NCBI RefSeq assembly: GCF_030814995.1
Contig: NZ_JAUSVX010000028.1
Location: 22,820 to 86,819 of the forward strand
Length of the DNA stretch: 64,000 nt
Direction of reading: 5' to 3'
Source: Labrys wisconsinensis
GTDB taxonomy: Bacteria; Pseudomonadota; Alphaproteobacteria; Rhizobiales; Labraceae
In this document: piece by piece, positions 33,578 to 41,941 of the stretch
Layout of the letters: the number at the start of each line of letters is the position of its first letter
How positions within the stretch are numbered: the stretch's first letter is position 1
The notes under the pieces: generated by a model
Told to the model about the DNA's origin: nothing
The model's database searches: none
Seen by the model: the letters and a program-made list of their open reading frames with translations, nothing else
Position numbers and translations under genes: made by a program

Positions 33578-34669
33578 ATGAGCGTGCCCCTGCCCGCCGA
33601 GTTTCCGGATTCTGCGCCCATCCTCGTCCGCTCGACCGCCACCGCGGCAGCCGGAGCCCTCGCGGAGGCGGTGCGACGCGCCGGGCTGCGTCATGTCGCC
33701 GTCGACGCGCTGACGATCACGCGCCGGCAAGCCGGCAAAGGGTTCAGCTATCGCGACGCCGCCGGCCGCATCGTCCGCGACGCGGGGGTGCTGTCGCGCA
33801 TCCGCGCGCTCGCCATCCCCCCTGCCTATGTCGACGTGCGCATCGCCGAAGACATGCAGGCCCATCTCCAGGCGATCGGCCGCGACGAGGCCGGGCGCAT
33901 CCAGCACCGCTACCATCCCGACTGGGACGCGGTGCGCGAGGAGCGCAAGGTCTCCCGTCTCGCCGCCCTGATCGACGCGCTGCCGCGGATCCGGGCGAGG
34001 GTGCGGCACGATCTCGCCTCGGCCCGCCTCGATCGGACCAAGGCGCTGGCCTGCGCGGTGGCGCTGATCGACGAGGCCCATATCCGCATAGGCTGCGAGG
34101 CCTATGCCAGGGCCCATGGCAGCCGCGGCGCCACCACGCTGCTCAAGCACAATGCCGCGGTCCGGGGCGAGCGCATCGACCTGACGTTCCGCGGCAAGGG
34201 CGGCAAGACCGTCAGCAGCGGCATGCGCGAGCCGAAGCTGGCACGGGCGCTGAAGCGCATCGGCACCCTGCCGGGCCGCCGGCTGCTGCAGTTCCGCGAC
34301 ACCGACGGCCGGGTGCGGCCGATCACGGCCGCCGACGTCAACGCCTATCTCCGGCGCGTCGCCGGCAAGCCGGTGACCGCCAAGGACTTCCGCCTGCTCG
34401 GCGGCAGCGCCGCGGCCCTGGAGCACCTGGCCGCCATCGAGCCGGCCGCCAGCGAGGCAGCCCGGCGCCGGCAGCTGGCCGCCGTGATGCGGATGGTCGC
34501 CGAGCACCTCGCCAACACCCCGGCCGTGACCCGCAAGAGCTATGTGCATGCGGTGGTGGTCGACGCGTTCGCCGGCGGGACGCTTGCCGCCGCCTATCGG
34601 GCGGCGCGCGGCGCACGGCTGCGGCGGCGGGTGGAGAACGCCCTCGGCCGCCTGGTCTCCATGCGTTGA
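33578..34669 (+). CDS. DNA topoisomerase IB (poxvirus-like)
   Basis: A 363-residue type IB topoisomerase that relaxes supercoils through a 3'-phosphotyrosine. The catalytic tyrosine is Y322 in NTPAVTRKSYVH, and the active-site basic residues are K210 in GKGGKT and R272 in TAKDFRLLGG. The R of EAHIRIGCEAYA replaces the usual RVGN(E) with RIGC. The N-terminal domain has SYRDAAGRIV and IPPAYVDVRI, typical of the bacterial group. The start at 33578 (MSVPLPAEF) has AGGGG only two bases away, and the predicted EcfG promoter would start the transcript at or near the ATG. Confidence 0.93.
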   Translation: MSVPLPAEFPDSAPILVRSTATAAAGALAEAVRRAGLRHVAVDALTITRRQAGKGFSYRDAAGRIVRDAGVLSRIRALAIPPAYVDVRIAEDMQAHLQAIGRDEAGRIQHRYHPDWDAVREERKVSRLAALIDALPRIRARVRHDLASARLDRTKALACAVALIDEAHIRIGCEAYARAHGSRGATTLLKHNAAVRGERIDLTFRGKGGKTVSSGMREPKLARALKRIGTLPGRRLLQFRDTDGRVRPITAADVNAYLRRVAGKPVTAKDFRLLGGSAAALEHLAAIEPAASEAARRRQLAAVMRMVAEHLANTPAVTRKSYVHAVVVDAFAGGTLAAAYRAARGARLRRRVENALGRLVSMR

Positions 34670-34704
34670 GGCCGGCCCGGACCGCCGGCGGCCGGCACCT
34701 CGAG

Positions 34705-34729
34705 GGAACCTTCGATCACGGCGCACGTT
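34705..34729 (+). promoter_or_regulatory. EcfG promoter for the 90-residue hypothetical gene
   Basis: GGAAC (34705-34709), a 16-bp spacer and CGTT (34726-34729) match the EcfG consensus. The transcript would begin about 34736, some 26 bases before ATG 34762. Confidence 0.8.
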
Positions 34730-34761
34730 GGACATGCTCGATCTCCGGCGAGCACAGGACG

Positions 34762-35034
34762 ATGACCGACGGCCATACCCGCGGCTATTTCGACCCCGAT
34801 CAGCTGACGATCATGGCCGAGGCCATGGCAAAGGCGTTCTCCTCGACGCTGGCGGCCGGGCGGGTGGAGGACCAGCCGGATATCGCCAAGGTCCGCCTCG
34901 CCCGCACCATCATGTCGATCGTCGAGCAGGGCGAGCGCGACCCGGAGACCATCGTCCGCCTCGCCCTGGACCGGCTGGGCTGCCCATCGGCGGAGCGGGA
35001 CGACGAGGCGTTGTCGGGCGGCACGCCCACTTGA
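34762..35034 (+). CDS. Hypothetical protein with EcfG-type promoter
   Basis: A 90-residue protein (MTDGHTRGYFDPDQLTIMAEAMAKAF). The middle is a helix, the LARTIMSIVEQGERDPETIVRLAL segment is amphipathic, and there are no membrane helices or cysteines of note. I do not recognise the family; similar small proteins occur in Hyphomicrobiales. It is monocistronic between its own promoter and the MFS pseudogene, 95 bp downstream. The promoter suggests a general-stress protein. Confidence 0.7.
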   Translation: MTDGHTRGYFDPDQLTIMAEAMAKAFSSTLAAGRVEDQPDIAKVRLARTIMSIVEQGERDPETIVRLALDRLGCPSAERDDEALSGGTPT

Positions 35035-35129
35035 TTTCGGAAACGATCTCTTCCTAATATGGCGCCGACGCTTCGCCCTTCGGGGCCGCGCGACGCCCCG
35101 CCTTGCAGAAGCTCCCCCGAGATCCGATC

Positions 35130-36312
35130 ATGACCGCTGCAGCGCTCGACGACCCGGCCGACCGGCGGCCCGTCTCCGCCCGGTTGACCCTGCTCCTGGC
35201 CATGGCCTGCGGCCTGCTGGCGGCCAATGTCTACTACGCCCAGCCCCTCGCCGGCCCGATCGGCGCGGCGCTCGGCCTTTCTCCCGCCGCCACCGGGCTG
35301 GTCGTCACGGTGACGCAGGCCGGCTACGGCCTCGGCCTGCTCCTGATCGTGCCGCTCGGCGACCTCGTCGAGAACCGGCGCCTGGTGCTGGCGCTGATCG
35401 GCGCCGCCGCCCTGGCGCTCTCGGGTGCGGCGCTGTCGACCCATCCGGCCCCCTTCCTCGCTTCGGCCTTCCTCATCGGCCTCGCGTCGGTGGCGATCCA
35501 GGTGCTCGTCCCCTACGCCGCGCACATGGCGCCGGCCGCCATCCGCGGCCAGGTGGTCGGCAATGTCATGGCCGGGCTGATGCTCGGCATCATGCTGGCG
35601 CGCCCGGCGGCGAGCTTCCTGGCGCAGCTCACCTCCTGGCACGTCGTCTTCGTCGCCTCGGCCGGCGTGATGATCCTGCTGGCCCTGACGCTCGCCCTGA
35701 CGCTGCCGCCCCGCCGGCCGGCCTCGAGGCTGGGCTACGGCGCCCTGCTGGCTTCGATGGGCCGCCTCGCCCTGACGACGCCGGTGCTGCAGCGCCGGGC
35801 GGCCTACCACGCCTGCCTGTTCGGCGCCTTCAGCCTGTTCTGGACCACGACGCCGCTGCTGCTGGCCGAGGTCTTCCATCTCACGCAGGGCGGCATCGCC
35901 CTGTTCGCCCTCGCCGGCATCGCCGGGGCGATCGCCGCCCCGATCGCAGGCCGGGTGGCGGACCGCGGCTGGAGCCGCCCGGCGACCGTCCTCGCCATGC
36001 TGGCCGTGCTCGGCGCCTTCGCCATGACCCATCTCGCGCCGGCCGGCTCGCCGCTCGCGCTCGGCGGCGGCGGCGATCCTGCTCGATTTCGGCGTCGCCG
36101 CCAACGTCACCCTCGGCCAGCGCGCCATCTTCGCCCTCGGGGCGGAGCACCGCAGCCGGCTCAACGGGCTCTATATGGCGACCTTCTTCGCCGGCGGCGC
36201 CATCGGCTCGGCCCTGGGCGGCTGGGCCTATGCCCAGGGCGGATGGATGCTCGCTTCCGCCATCGGCGGCGCCCTGCCGCTCGTCGCGCTGATCTATCTG
36301 GCGACGGAATAG
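35130..36312 (+). pseudogene. MFS transporter gene disrupted by a one-base frameshift
   Basis: A twelve-helix major facilitator protein of the YnfM/AraJ-like efflux group. Residues 1-310 read normally (NVYYAQPLAGPIGAALG, NRRLVLALIGAAALALSG, GRVADRGW). In the GC-trinucleotide run at about 36058-36075 the frame shifts, and the remaining helices ([19 protein letters not shown], then [20 protein letters not shown]) are found in the +1-shifted frame, ending at TAG 36310-36312. Without the shift the protein would be about 394 residues. It could be a true pseudogene or an extra base in a GCG repeat. Confidence 0.82.
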
Positions 36313-36393
36313 CCGGCTCAGCGCTGTTCTCGTACGGAGAACCGCATTCTTAACCTGTCCGGCGCTAGGGTCGCCCGTCGCCCGGACAGAGCA

Positions 36394-38625
36394 ATGCCGA
36401 AGTCGTCCGCTTCCTTCTTCCTGGAATTCCGCCGCCGCGTCGTGCTGCCGGTGGTGAGCGTGATCGTCTTCGGCTTCGTGCTCGCCGCCGCCCTGCTCTG
36501 GCAGCTCGCCGCCGCCCAGGATCAGGACGAGCTCGCCCGGTCGCAGCAGTTCATCCGGCGGTCGCTGGAGCAGCGCGCGCAGGCCATGTCCAGCACCCTG
36601 AAGGACTATGCCGCCTGGGGCGCCGCCTACCGGAACCTGCACGTCAAGCTCGACACGGCCTGGGCCTATGACCAGGAGAATGTCGGACCGCCCCTGTATT
36701 CCGGCTTCAAGTACGACTACGTCTTCCTCGTGGCGCCGGGCGGCCGGATCGTCTACGGCGTGCTGGAGGGCCAGCTCGCCGAGCCCGCCGCGATGCCTGC
36801 GCTCGGCGGCGGGTTCCAGCTCCTGGTCGACAAGGCCGGGGCGGTGGCGCCCAACGAGACCGTGCCGGTCACCGGGCTGCTCGACGTCGCGGGCCGGCCG
36901 GTCCTGGCCGGGGCGGCCGCCCTGTCCACCGGATCGGACCCGAGCGTCAGCGCCATTCCCGGCCCGCCCTCGATCCTGGTGTTCGGCGCGCGCCTGTCCG
37001 ACGACGCCCTCGCGGCGCTGGGCGAGCAATGGTTCGTCCCGCGCTTGCGGCTGGCCGGGGACGCCGCCGACGCAGCGGCGCCGCCGCACCTCGCGCTGCC
37101 GACGACGGACGGGCGCATCACCCACACGCTGCGCTGGACCCCGGACCAGCCCGGCCGCGCCATGCTGTGGCGGGTCTTCCCCGGCCTGGCGCTCGCCGCC
37201 GCCGCGCTGGCGGGATTCGTCATCCTCGTGGTCCAGCACGCCGCCAAGGCAGCCAGCACCATCTCGGAGGGCGCCTCCCGGCTGGCGGACGCGGAGGAGC
37301 AGATGCGCCATCTCGCTCTGCACGACGCGGTCACCGGCCTGCCCAACCGCGCCAGCCTGTCGCGCCACCTCCAGGAGATGCTGGCGACCGGCCGGCGCGT
37401 CTGCCTGCTCTCCATCGACCTCGACCGCTTCAAGCCGATCAACGATTCGCTCGGCCACCGCGCCGGCGACGTCGTGCTCGGCGAGGTCGCCCATCGCCTG
37501 CGCAAGCTGGTGCACGAGCACGACCTGGCGGCCCGCCTCGGCGGCGACGAATTCGCCGCGGCGCTGCTCGACCGCACCGACGACGAGGTCGAGCGGTTCT
37601 GCCAGCGCCTGCAGCGCGACCTGGCGGCGCCGATCGTCCACGAGGGCTGCGAGCTCAGCGTCGGCGCCTCGATCGGCATCGCCCTGTCGCCTGGCGATGC
37701 CCGTTCGGCGGAGGAGCTGCTGCGCGTCGCCGACCTCGCGCTCTACCAGGCCAAGCGCGACGGCTTCGGCACCTACCGCTTCTACGCGCCCGAGATGAAC
37801 GAGCACATCGCCAGCCGCCGGGTGCTCGAGGCCGACCTCCGGCGCGCCCTGCAGCGCGGCGAGTTCGTGCTGCACTACCAGCCGCGCTTCGACGCCCATT
37901 CCATGCGCATCACCAGCGCCGAGGCGCTGGTCCGCTGGCTGGCGCCGTCGGGCGGGCTGGTCCGCCCGGCCGAGTTCATCCCGCTGGCCGAGGAGATCGG
38001 CCTGATCGTGCCGCTCGGCGAATGGGTGCTGCACACGGCCTGCGCCGCCGCGGTGCAATGGGGGACGATCGGCGTCTCCGTCAATGTTTCGCCGGCTCAG
38101 GTCCGCTCGGGCGACCTCACGGCGACGGTGGAGCGCGCCCTGCGGGAGACCGGCCTGTCGCCGGACCGGCTCGAGCTCGAGCTCACCGAAGGCGTCCTCC
38201 TGGAAGACACGGACCGGGCCCGCGACACCCTGGCCGCGCTGAAGCGGCTCGGCGTCCGGCTGGCGCTGGACGATTTCGGCACCGGCTATTCCTCGCTCGG
38301 CTACATCAGACGCTTTCCCTTCGACGCCATCAAGATCGACAAGCAGTTCGTCGCCGACATGGCGACGACGCGCGGCTCGCGCGCCATCGTCCAGTCGATC
38401 CTCGGCCTCGGCAAGGCGCTCGGCATGTCGGTCACCGCCGAGGGCGTGGAGACGGCCGAGCAGCTGATGCTGCTGCGCCTGGACGGCTGCGACGAGGTGC
38501 AGGGCTTCTACGCCTCCCCGCCGCGCGACCAGGCCGTGATCGCCGGGCTGGTGCAGGCCCAGGCGCCGGCCGCCGCGGGCGGCCCGCCGCCGCCGCTCGA
38601 ACACACCCACCGCGCCTCAGCCTGA
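36394..38625 (+). CDS. Membrane-bound CHASE4-like GGDEF-EAL cyclic-di-GMP enzyme
   Basis: A 743-residue protein with one N-terminal membrane helix (about 16-40), a periplasmic sensor region of CHASE4 type (about 45-265, with DYAAWGAAYRNLH), a second helix (about 265-290), a GGDEF domain (about 310-470) and an EAL domain (about 485-725). Both catalytic sites look intact: RLGGDEFAA in GGDEF, and SAEALVRW, DDFGTGYSSLG and AEGVETAEQ in EAL. It may therefore make or degrade cyclic-di-GMP depending on the periplasmic signal. The gene is convergent with the antiporter gene. Confidence 0.93.
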   Translation: MPKSSASFFLEFRRRVVLPVVSVIVFGFVLAAALLWQLAAAQDQDELARSQQFIRRSLEQRAQAMSSTLKDYAAWGAAYRNLHVKLDTAWAYDQENVGPPLYSGFKYDYVFLVAPGGRIVYGVLEGQLAEPAAMPALGGGFQLLVDKAGAVAPNETVPVTGLLDVAGRPVLAGAAALSTGSDPSVSAIPGPPSILVFGARLSDDALAALGEQWFVPRLRLAGDAADAAAPPHLALPTTDGRITHTLRWTPDQPGRAMLWRVFPGLALAAAALAGFVILVVQHAAKAASTISEGASRLADAEEQMRHLALHDAVTGLPNRASLSRHLQEMLATGRRVCLLSIDLDRFKPINDSLGHRAGDVVLGEVAHRLRKLVHEHDLAARLGGDEFAAALLDRTDDEVERFCQRLQRDLAAPIVHEGCELSVGASIGIALSPGDARSAEELLRVADLALYQAKRDGFGTYRFYAPEMNEHIASRRVLEADLRRALQRGEFVLHYQPRFDAHSMRITSAEALVRWLAPSGGLVRPAEFIPLAEEIGLIVPLGEWVLHTACAAAVQWGTIGVSVNVSPAQVRSGDLTATVERALRETGLSPDRLELELTEGVLLEDTDRARDTLAALKRLGVRLALDDFGTGYSSLGYIRRFPFDAIKIDKQFVADMATTRGSRAIVQSILGLGKALGMSVTAEGVETAEQLMLLRLDGCDEVQGFYASPPRDQAVIAGLVQAQAPAAAGGPPPPLEHTHRASA

Positions 38626-38672
38626 GCGGCCGGAAGGCACGACGGCGAGGCGGCATCGGTCCGTCCCGCCGA

Positions 38673-40232
38673 TCAGGCCTCGCGCGTGGTCTGGGCGCTG
38701 AGCTCGGCCCAGTCGAATTCCTCTTCGAGAATGTGGAAGGCGTCGTCGCCGATCTCGCCGCGCATGCGCAGCTCGTTGGCGCGGCGGCGAGCCGCGTCGA
38801 TGGCCCGCCGCCGCAGGAAATCGGCCGGCAGCTCCGACGGCGCCCTGCCCTCGGGGTGGTCGTCGGCCTGCGCCAGGAGGCGCGCATATTCCTTGCGCAG
38901 CATGCGCGCATCGAGCGATTCCTCGCCCTCGATCGTCGCCAGGGCCGCCTTGTAGGCCTCGGCGCGGGCCTGGCCGACCTCCCGCGCCAGGACATTGCCG
39001 TCGCCGAGGTCGAGGGCCGCGATCAGCGGCCTGAGGCTCAGGCCCTGCACGACCAGGGTGCCGAGCACGACGCCGAAAGCGGTGAGCAGGATCAGGTCCC
39101 GATACGGGAAGGGAGTGCCGTCCGGCAGCGCCTCGGGCAGGGCGAAGGCGGCGGCCAGCGTGACGATGCCGCGCATGCCCGTCCACGACACGACGAGGCC
39201 GCCGCGGACCGTGGGCCGGGCCGCGGACGAGCCGAAGGCGGCGATGGCGGTCCGCATCATCGCGCCGTAGCTCATCACCCAGGCGAAGCGCGCGGCGATG
39301 ACAGCCGCGAGCACCGCCAGCGCGAACAGCGCCGAGGGCAGGTGCTCGGCCGGAGCGAGCCGATCCCAGATCGGGCCGAGCTGCAGGCCGATCAGCACGA
39401 AGGCGAAGGCGTTGAGCACCAGCACCACCGTCTCCCACACGGCATAGGAGGGCACCCGCAGCCGCGCCGGGGTGCGCAGCGGTGCTGTCCTGGCCACGGT
39501 GATGGCGTAGCTGACGATGGTGAGGATGCCGGAGAGCCCGATGCGCTCGGCCAGGATCCAGACGCCGAAGGTGCCGGCGAACTGCAGGATGATCGATGTC
39601 GGAGCGTCGCTGAAGCGGGCGATGACACGCGTCATGACCCAGGCCAGCACCGGACCGGCGATGAGGCTGCCGATGACGCCGAGGATGAAGGCCGGCGCGA
39701 CGTCGCGCAGGGAGAAGTCGCCGGCGAGCGCGGCGCCGACCGCGAGGCGGTAGACCAGCAGCGCGGCGGCATCGTTGAGCAGGCTTTCGCCCTCCAGGAC
39801 CTTGAGGATGCGGTAGGGCAGCCTCACCTGGCGCAGCACCGTGATCGCCGCCGCTGCGTCGGGCGGGGCGACGATGGCGCCGAGGGCGATGGCGACAGCC
39901 CAGGGCATGTCCGGCACCAGCCAGCGCGCCACCACCGCCACCACCGCGGTGGTGATGCCGACGGCGACGACGACCAGGCTGGCGATCGGCAGCCAGTTCG
40001 CGCGCATGTCCCGCGGCGAGGAATCATAGGCGGCATCGAGCAGGACCGGCGCGACGAACAGGGCCAGCGCCAGCTCCGGCTCCAGCGTCCAGGCGGGACC
40101 GACCGGCAGCACGGCCAGGCAGGCGCCGCCGATGGCCAGGAAGGTGGGATAGGGCACGCCGATCCGCCGTGCCAGCGCCGCCAGCAGCACGGCGGCGAGC
40201 AGGAGGCCGATGATCCACTCGAAGGTCTGCAT
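38673..40232 (-). CDS. CPA1-family Na+(K+)/H+ antiporter
   Basis: A 519-residue cation/proton antiporter of the NhaP/CPA1 type. The ion-binding signature is APPDAAAAITVLRQV and the coupled GESLLNDAAALLVYRLA segment. About twelve membrane helices span the first 410 residues, then a cytoplasmic C-terminal part of roughly 110 residues. The start at 40232 (MQTFEWIIGLLLA) is taken; the open frame upstream reads through the 12-7-12 inverted repeat. The downstream gene end is convergent with the GGDEF-EAL gene. Confidence 0.92.
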   Translation of the reverse strand: MQTFEWIIGLLLAAVLLAALARRIGVPYPTFLAIGGACLAVLPVGPAWTLEPELALALFVAPVLLDAAYDSSPRDMRANWLPIASLVVVAVGITTAVVAVVARWLVPDMPWAVAIALGAIVAPPDAAAAITVLRQVRLPYRILKVLEGESLLNDAAALLVYRLAVGAALAGDFSLRDVAPAFILGVIGSLIAGPVLAWVMTRVIARFSDAPTSIILQFAGTFGVWILAERIGLSGILTIVSYAITVARTAPLRTPARLRVPSYAVWETVVLVLNAFAFVLIGLQLGPIWDRLAPAEHLPSALFALAVLAAVIAARFAWVMSYGAMMRTAIAAFGSSAARPTVRGGLVVSWTGMRGIVTLAAAFALPEALPDGTPFPYRDLILLTAFGVVLGTLVVQGLSLRPLIAALDLGDGNVLAREVGQARAEAYKAALATIEGEESLDARMLRKEYARLLAQADDHPEGRAPSELPADFLRRRAIDAARRRANELRMRGEIGDDAFHILEEEFDWAELSAQTTREA

Positions 40233-40301
40233 GCCTGCTCCCCAGTCCCGCGGCAGGCGCGCGCCGTCGCTCCAAGCAGCTTCTCGCGGCTTGAGCCGCG
40301 A

Positions 40302-40332
40302 ATTGATTTTGCATTCTCCATGCAAAATCAAT
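40302..40332 (-). repeat. 12-7-12 inverted repeat upstream of the antiporter gene
   Basis: Perfect arms ATTGATTTTGCA and TGCAAAATCAAT, separated by seven bases, lie 70 bp before the antiporter start. The same element, with one mismatch, precedes ku1 at 28583-28613 in reversed relative orientation. Whether it is a regulatory dyad or a repeat family is undecided. Confidence 0.75.
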
Positions 40333-40351
40333 GCTGCTCAGACTGCCAAGT

Positions 40352-40377
40352 GTAAGCAGGTTCGGGTGAACCTGCTT
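40352..40377 (-). terminator. Hairpin at the 3' end of the second LysE gene
   Basis: TAAGCAGGTTC and GAACCTGCTTA form a perfect 11-bp stem with a four-base loop, overlapping the stop codon of the minus-strand LysE-family gene. There is no poly-T tail. It separates that gene from the antiporter gene downstream. Confidence 0.65.
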
Positions 40378-41008
40378 AGCCGCGCCAGCCGTGCCAGGCC
40401 GTCAGCGCCGCGACCACGACGAACAGCACGCCCGCGGCCCGGCCGATGGAACGGGTGGCGCGCGGGTTCGACACGAGAAGGTCGCGGCTCCTGCCGGCGG
40501 CGAGCGCCAGCCCGCCATAGATGCATAGCTGCATCGCCACGGTCATCATGCCCATGACGAGCGCCTGGGACCAGAGGGCGCCGTACTGGGGCTTGATGAA
40601 TTGCGGATAGACCGCCGCCACGAAGAGATAGGCCTTGGGATTGATGAGGCAAGTCACCGCCCCCTGGCGGAAGGCGACCGCGGCCGAGCGTGTCGTCGAG
40701 GCGCCCACGGCACCGACCTCGATGGCGCTGCGGATCAGGGTCAGGCCGATCCAGGCCATGTAGGCGGCGCCGGCGAACAGCATCAGCGTGAACAGGGACG
40801 GGATCCAGTGCAGCAGCACGCCGACCCCGACCGCGCCGAACAGCGTGTGCACCGCCCCGCCGAGCATGATCCCGGCCGTGGCCGTCAACCCGGCGCGGCG
40901 CCCGCCGGTGAGGGCATTGGCGAGGACGAACAGCATGTCCATGCCCGGCACGATGATGATGCCGAACAGGAGGGCCAGGAAAAGCCAGAGATTCTCAGCA
41001 TAGGTCAT
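40376..41008 (-). CDS. LysE/RhtB-family exporter
   Basis: A 210-residue six-helix exporter of the LysE superfamily. The N-terminal pattern is IIIVPGMDMLFVLANAL (VPGMD replacing the usual TPGPN), and the second loop is CLINPKAYLFVAAVYPQF. It is divergent from a WYL-domain regulator, with an operator-like dyad between them, so it is probably controlled by that regulator. The exported substrate is unknown. Confidence 0.92.
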   Translation of the reverse strand: MTYAENLWLFLALLFGIIIVPGMDMLFVLANALTGGRRAGLTATAGIMLGGAVHTLFGAVGVGVLLHWIPSLFTLMLFAGAAYMAWIGLTLIRSAIEVGAVGASTTRSAAVAFRQGAVTCLINPKAYLFVAAVYPQFIKPQYGALWSQALVMGMMTVAMQLCIYGGLALAAGRSRDLLVSNPRATRSIGRAAGVLFVVVAALTAWHGWRG

Positions 41009-41090
41009 GTCAGTTGCCGCCCTGCGCCGCGGCGCGTGGCCGCGGCGACATCGTGGTTTTTCAAAGGGATGGCGAGGTGATACGAAACCC

Positions 41091-41114
41091 CAACTGACAA
41101 GGTCGTGTCAGTTG
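41091..41114. promoter_or_regulatory. Operator for the WYL regulator
   Basis: CAACTGAC and GTCAGTTG form a perfect dyad with an eight-base spacer, 12 bp upstream of the WYL regulator start. A further half-site GTCAGTTG is at 41010-41017, right at the start of the LysE gene. The arrangement is a good candidate for auto-regulation and control of the divergent exporter. Confidence 0.75.
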
Positions 41115-41126
41115 TGACGAGGGCTC

Positions 41127-41828
41127 ATGCGCAAGGCGGCGCGCCTGTTCGAGATCATCCAGATCCTGCGCCTGGCGCGGGCGCCGGTGACGGCCGCCCG
41201 CATCGCCGAGAGCCTCGAGGTGACGCAGCGCTCGATCTACCGCGACATCGCCGCCCTGCAGGCGATGCGGGTGCCGATCGAGGGCGAGCGCGGCATCGGC
41301 TACATCCTGCGGCCCGGCTTCACCCTGCCGCCGCTGATGTTCTCGATCGAGGAGACCGAGGCGATCGTGCTGGCCCTGGCGCTGCTGGAGCGCACCGGCG
41401 ACGGCGAGCTCAAGCAGGCGGCGCGGCGGGTGGGCCAGAAGATCGCCGGCGCCGTGCCGCCGCCGCTGCGCCGCACGCTCGACGGCACGGCGCTGCACGC
41501 CTGGGGCTCGGTGGCGCCGGCGCCCGAGGGCATCGACCTCGCCCTGGTGCGCCGCGCCATCCGCGATGAGCAGAAGCTCGACATCGCCTATCGCGACGAT
41601 CCCGGCCGGCGCACGCGGCGGCGCATCCGCCCGCTGGCGCTGATCTACTATTCCGCCACGGCCACCATCGTCGCCTGGTGCGAGCTGCGCGCGGCATTGC
41701 GCAATTTCCGCGCCGACCGGGTGGAGGCGAGCGCCCTCGCCGAGGACTTCTTCCGCGGCGAGGGCGATGATCTGCGCCGGCAATGGGTCGCGGGGTGGAC
41801 GAGCGGGCCGGCGGCCGCGGCCGATTGA
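41127..41828 (+). CDS. YafY-type WYL-domain transcriptional regulator
   Basis: A 233-residue regulator. The N-terminal helix-turn-helix is ARIAESLEVTQRSIYRDIAALQAMRVPIEGERG, and the C-terminal half is a WYL-like ligand-binding domain (around IRPLALIYYSATATIVAWCELRAALRNFRADRVE) of the YafY type. Such proteins sense small molecules or DNA and often repress a divergent exporter. Here the LysE-family gene is the evident target. Confidence 0.93.
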   Translation: MRKAARLFEIIQILRLARAPVTAARIAESLEVTQRSIYRDIAALQAMRVPIEGERGIGYILRPGFTLPPLMFSIEETEAIVLALALLERTGDGELKQAARRVGQKIAGAVPPPLRRTLDGTALHAWGSVAPAPEGIDLALVRRAIRDEQKLDIAYRDDPGRRTRRRIRPLALIYYSATATIVAWCELRAALRNFRADRVEASALAEDFFRGEGDDLRRQWVAGWTSGPAAAAD

Positions 41829-41941
41829 GCGGCCGGGACGGCTTCCCCTTCCGTCACGCAGCCCTCGGGTCCGCCTCGCATTGACGCGTGGCGACGGGCT
41901 GACTAAGCAGCCTGCGAACAACGGACAATGGGACCCGGGCC

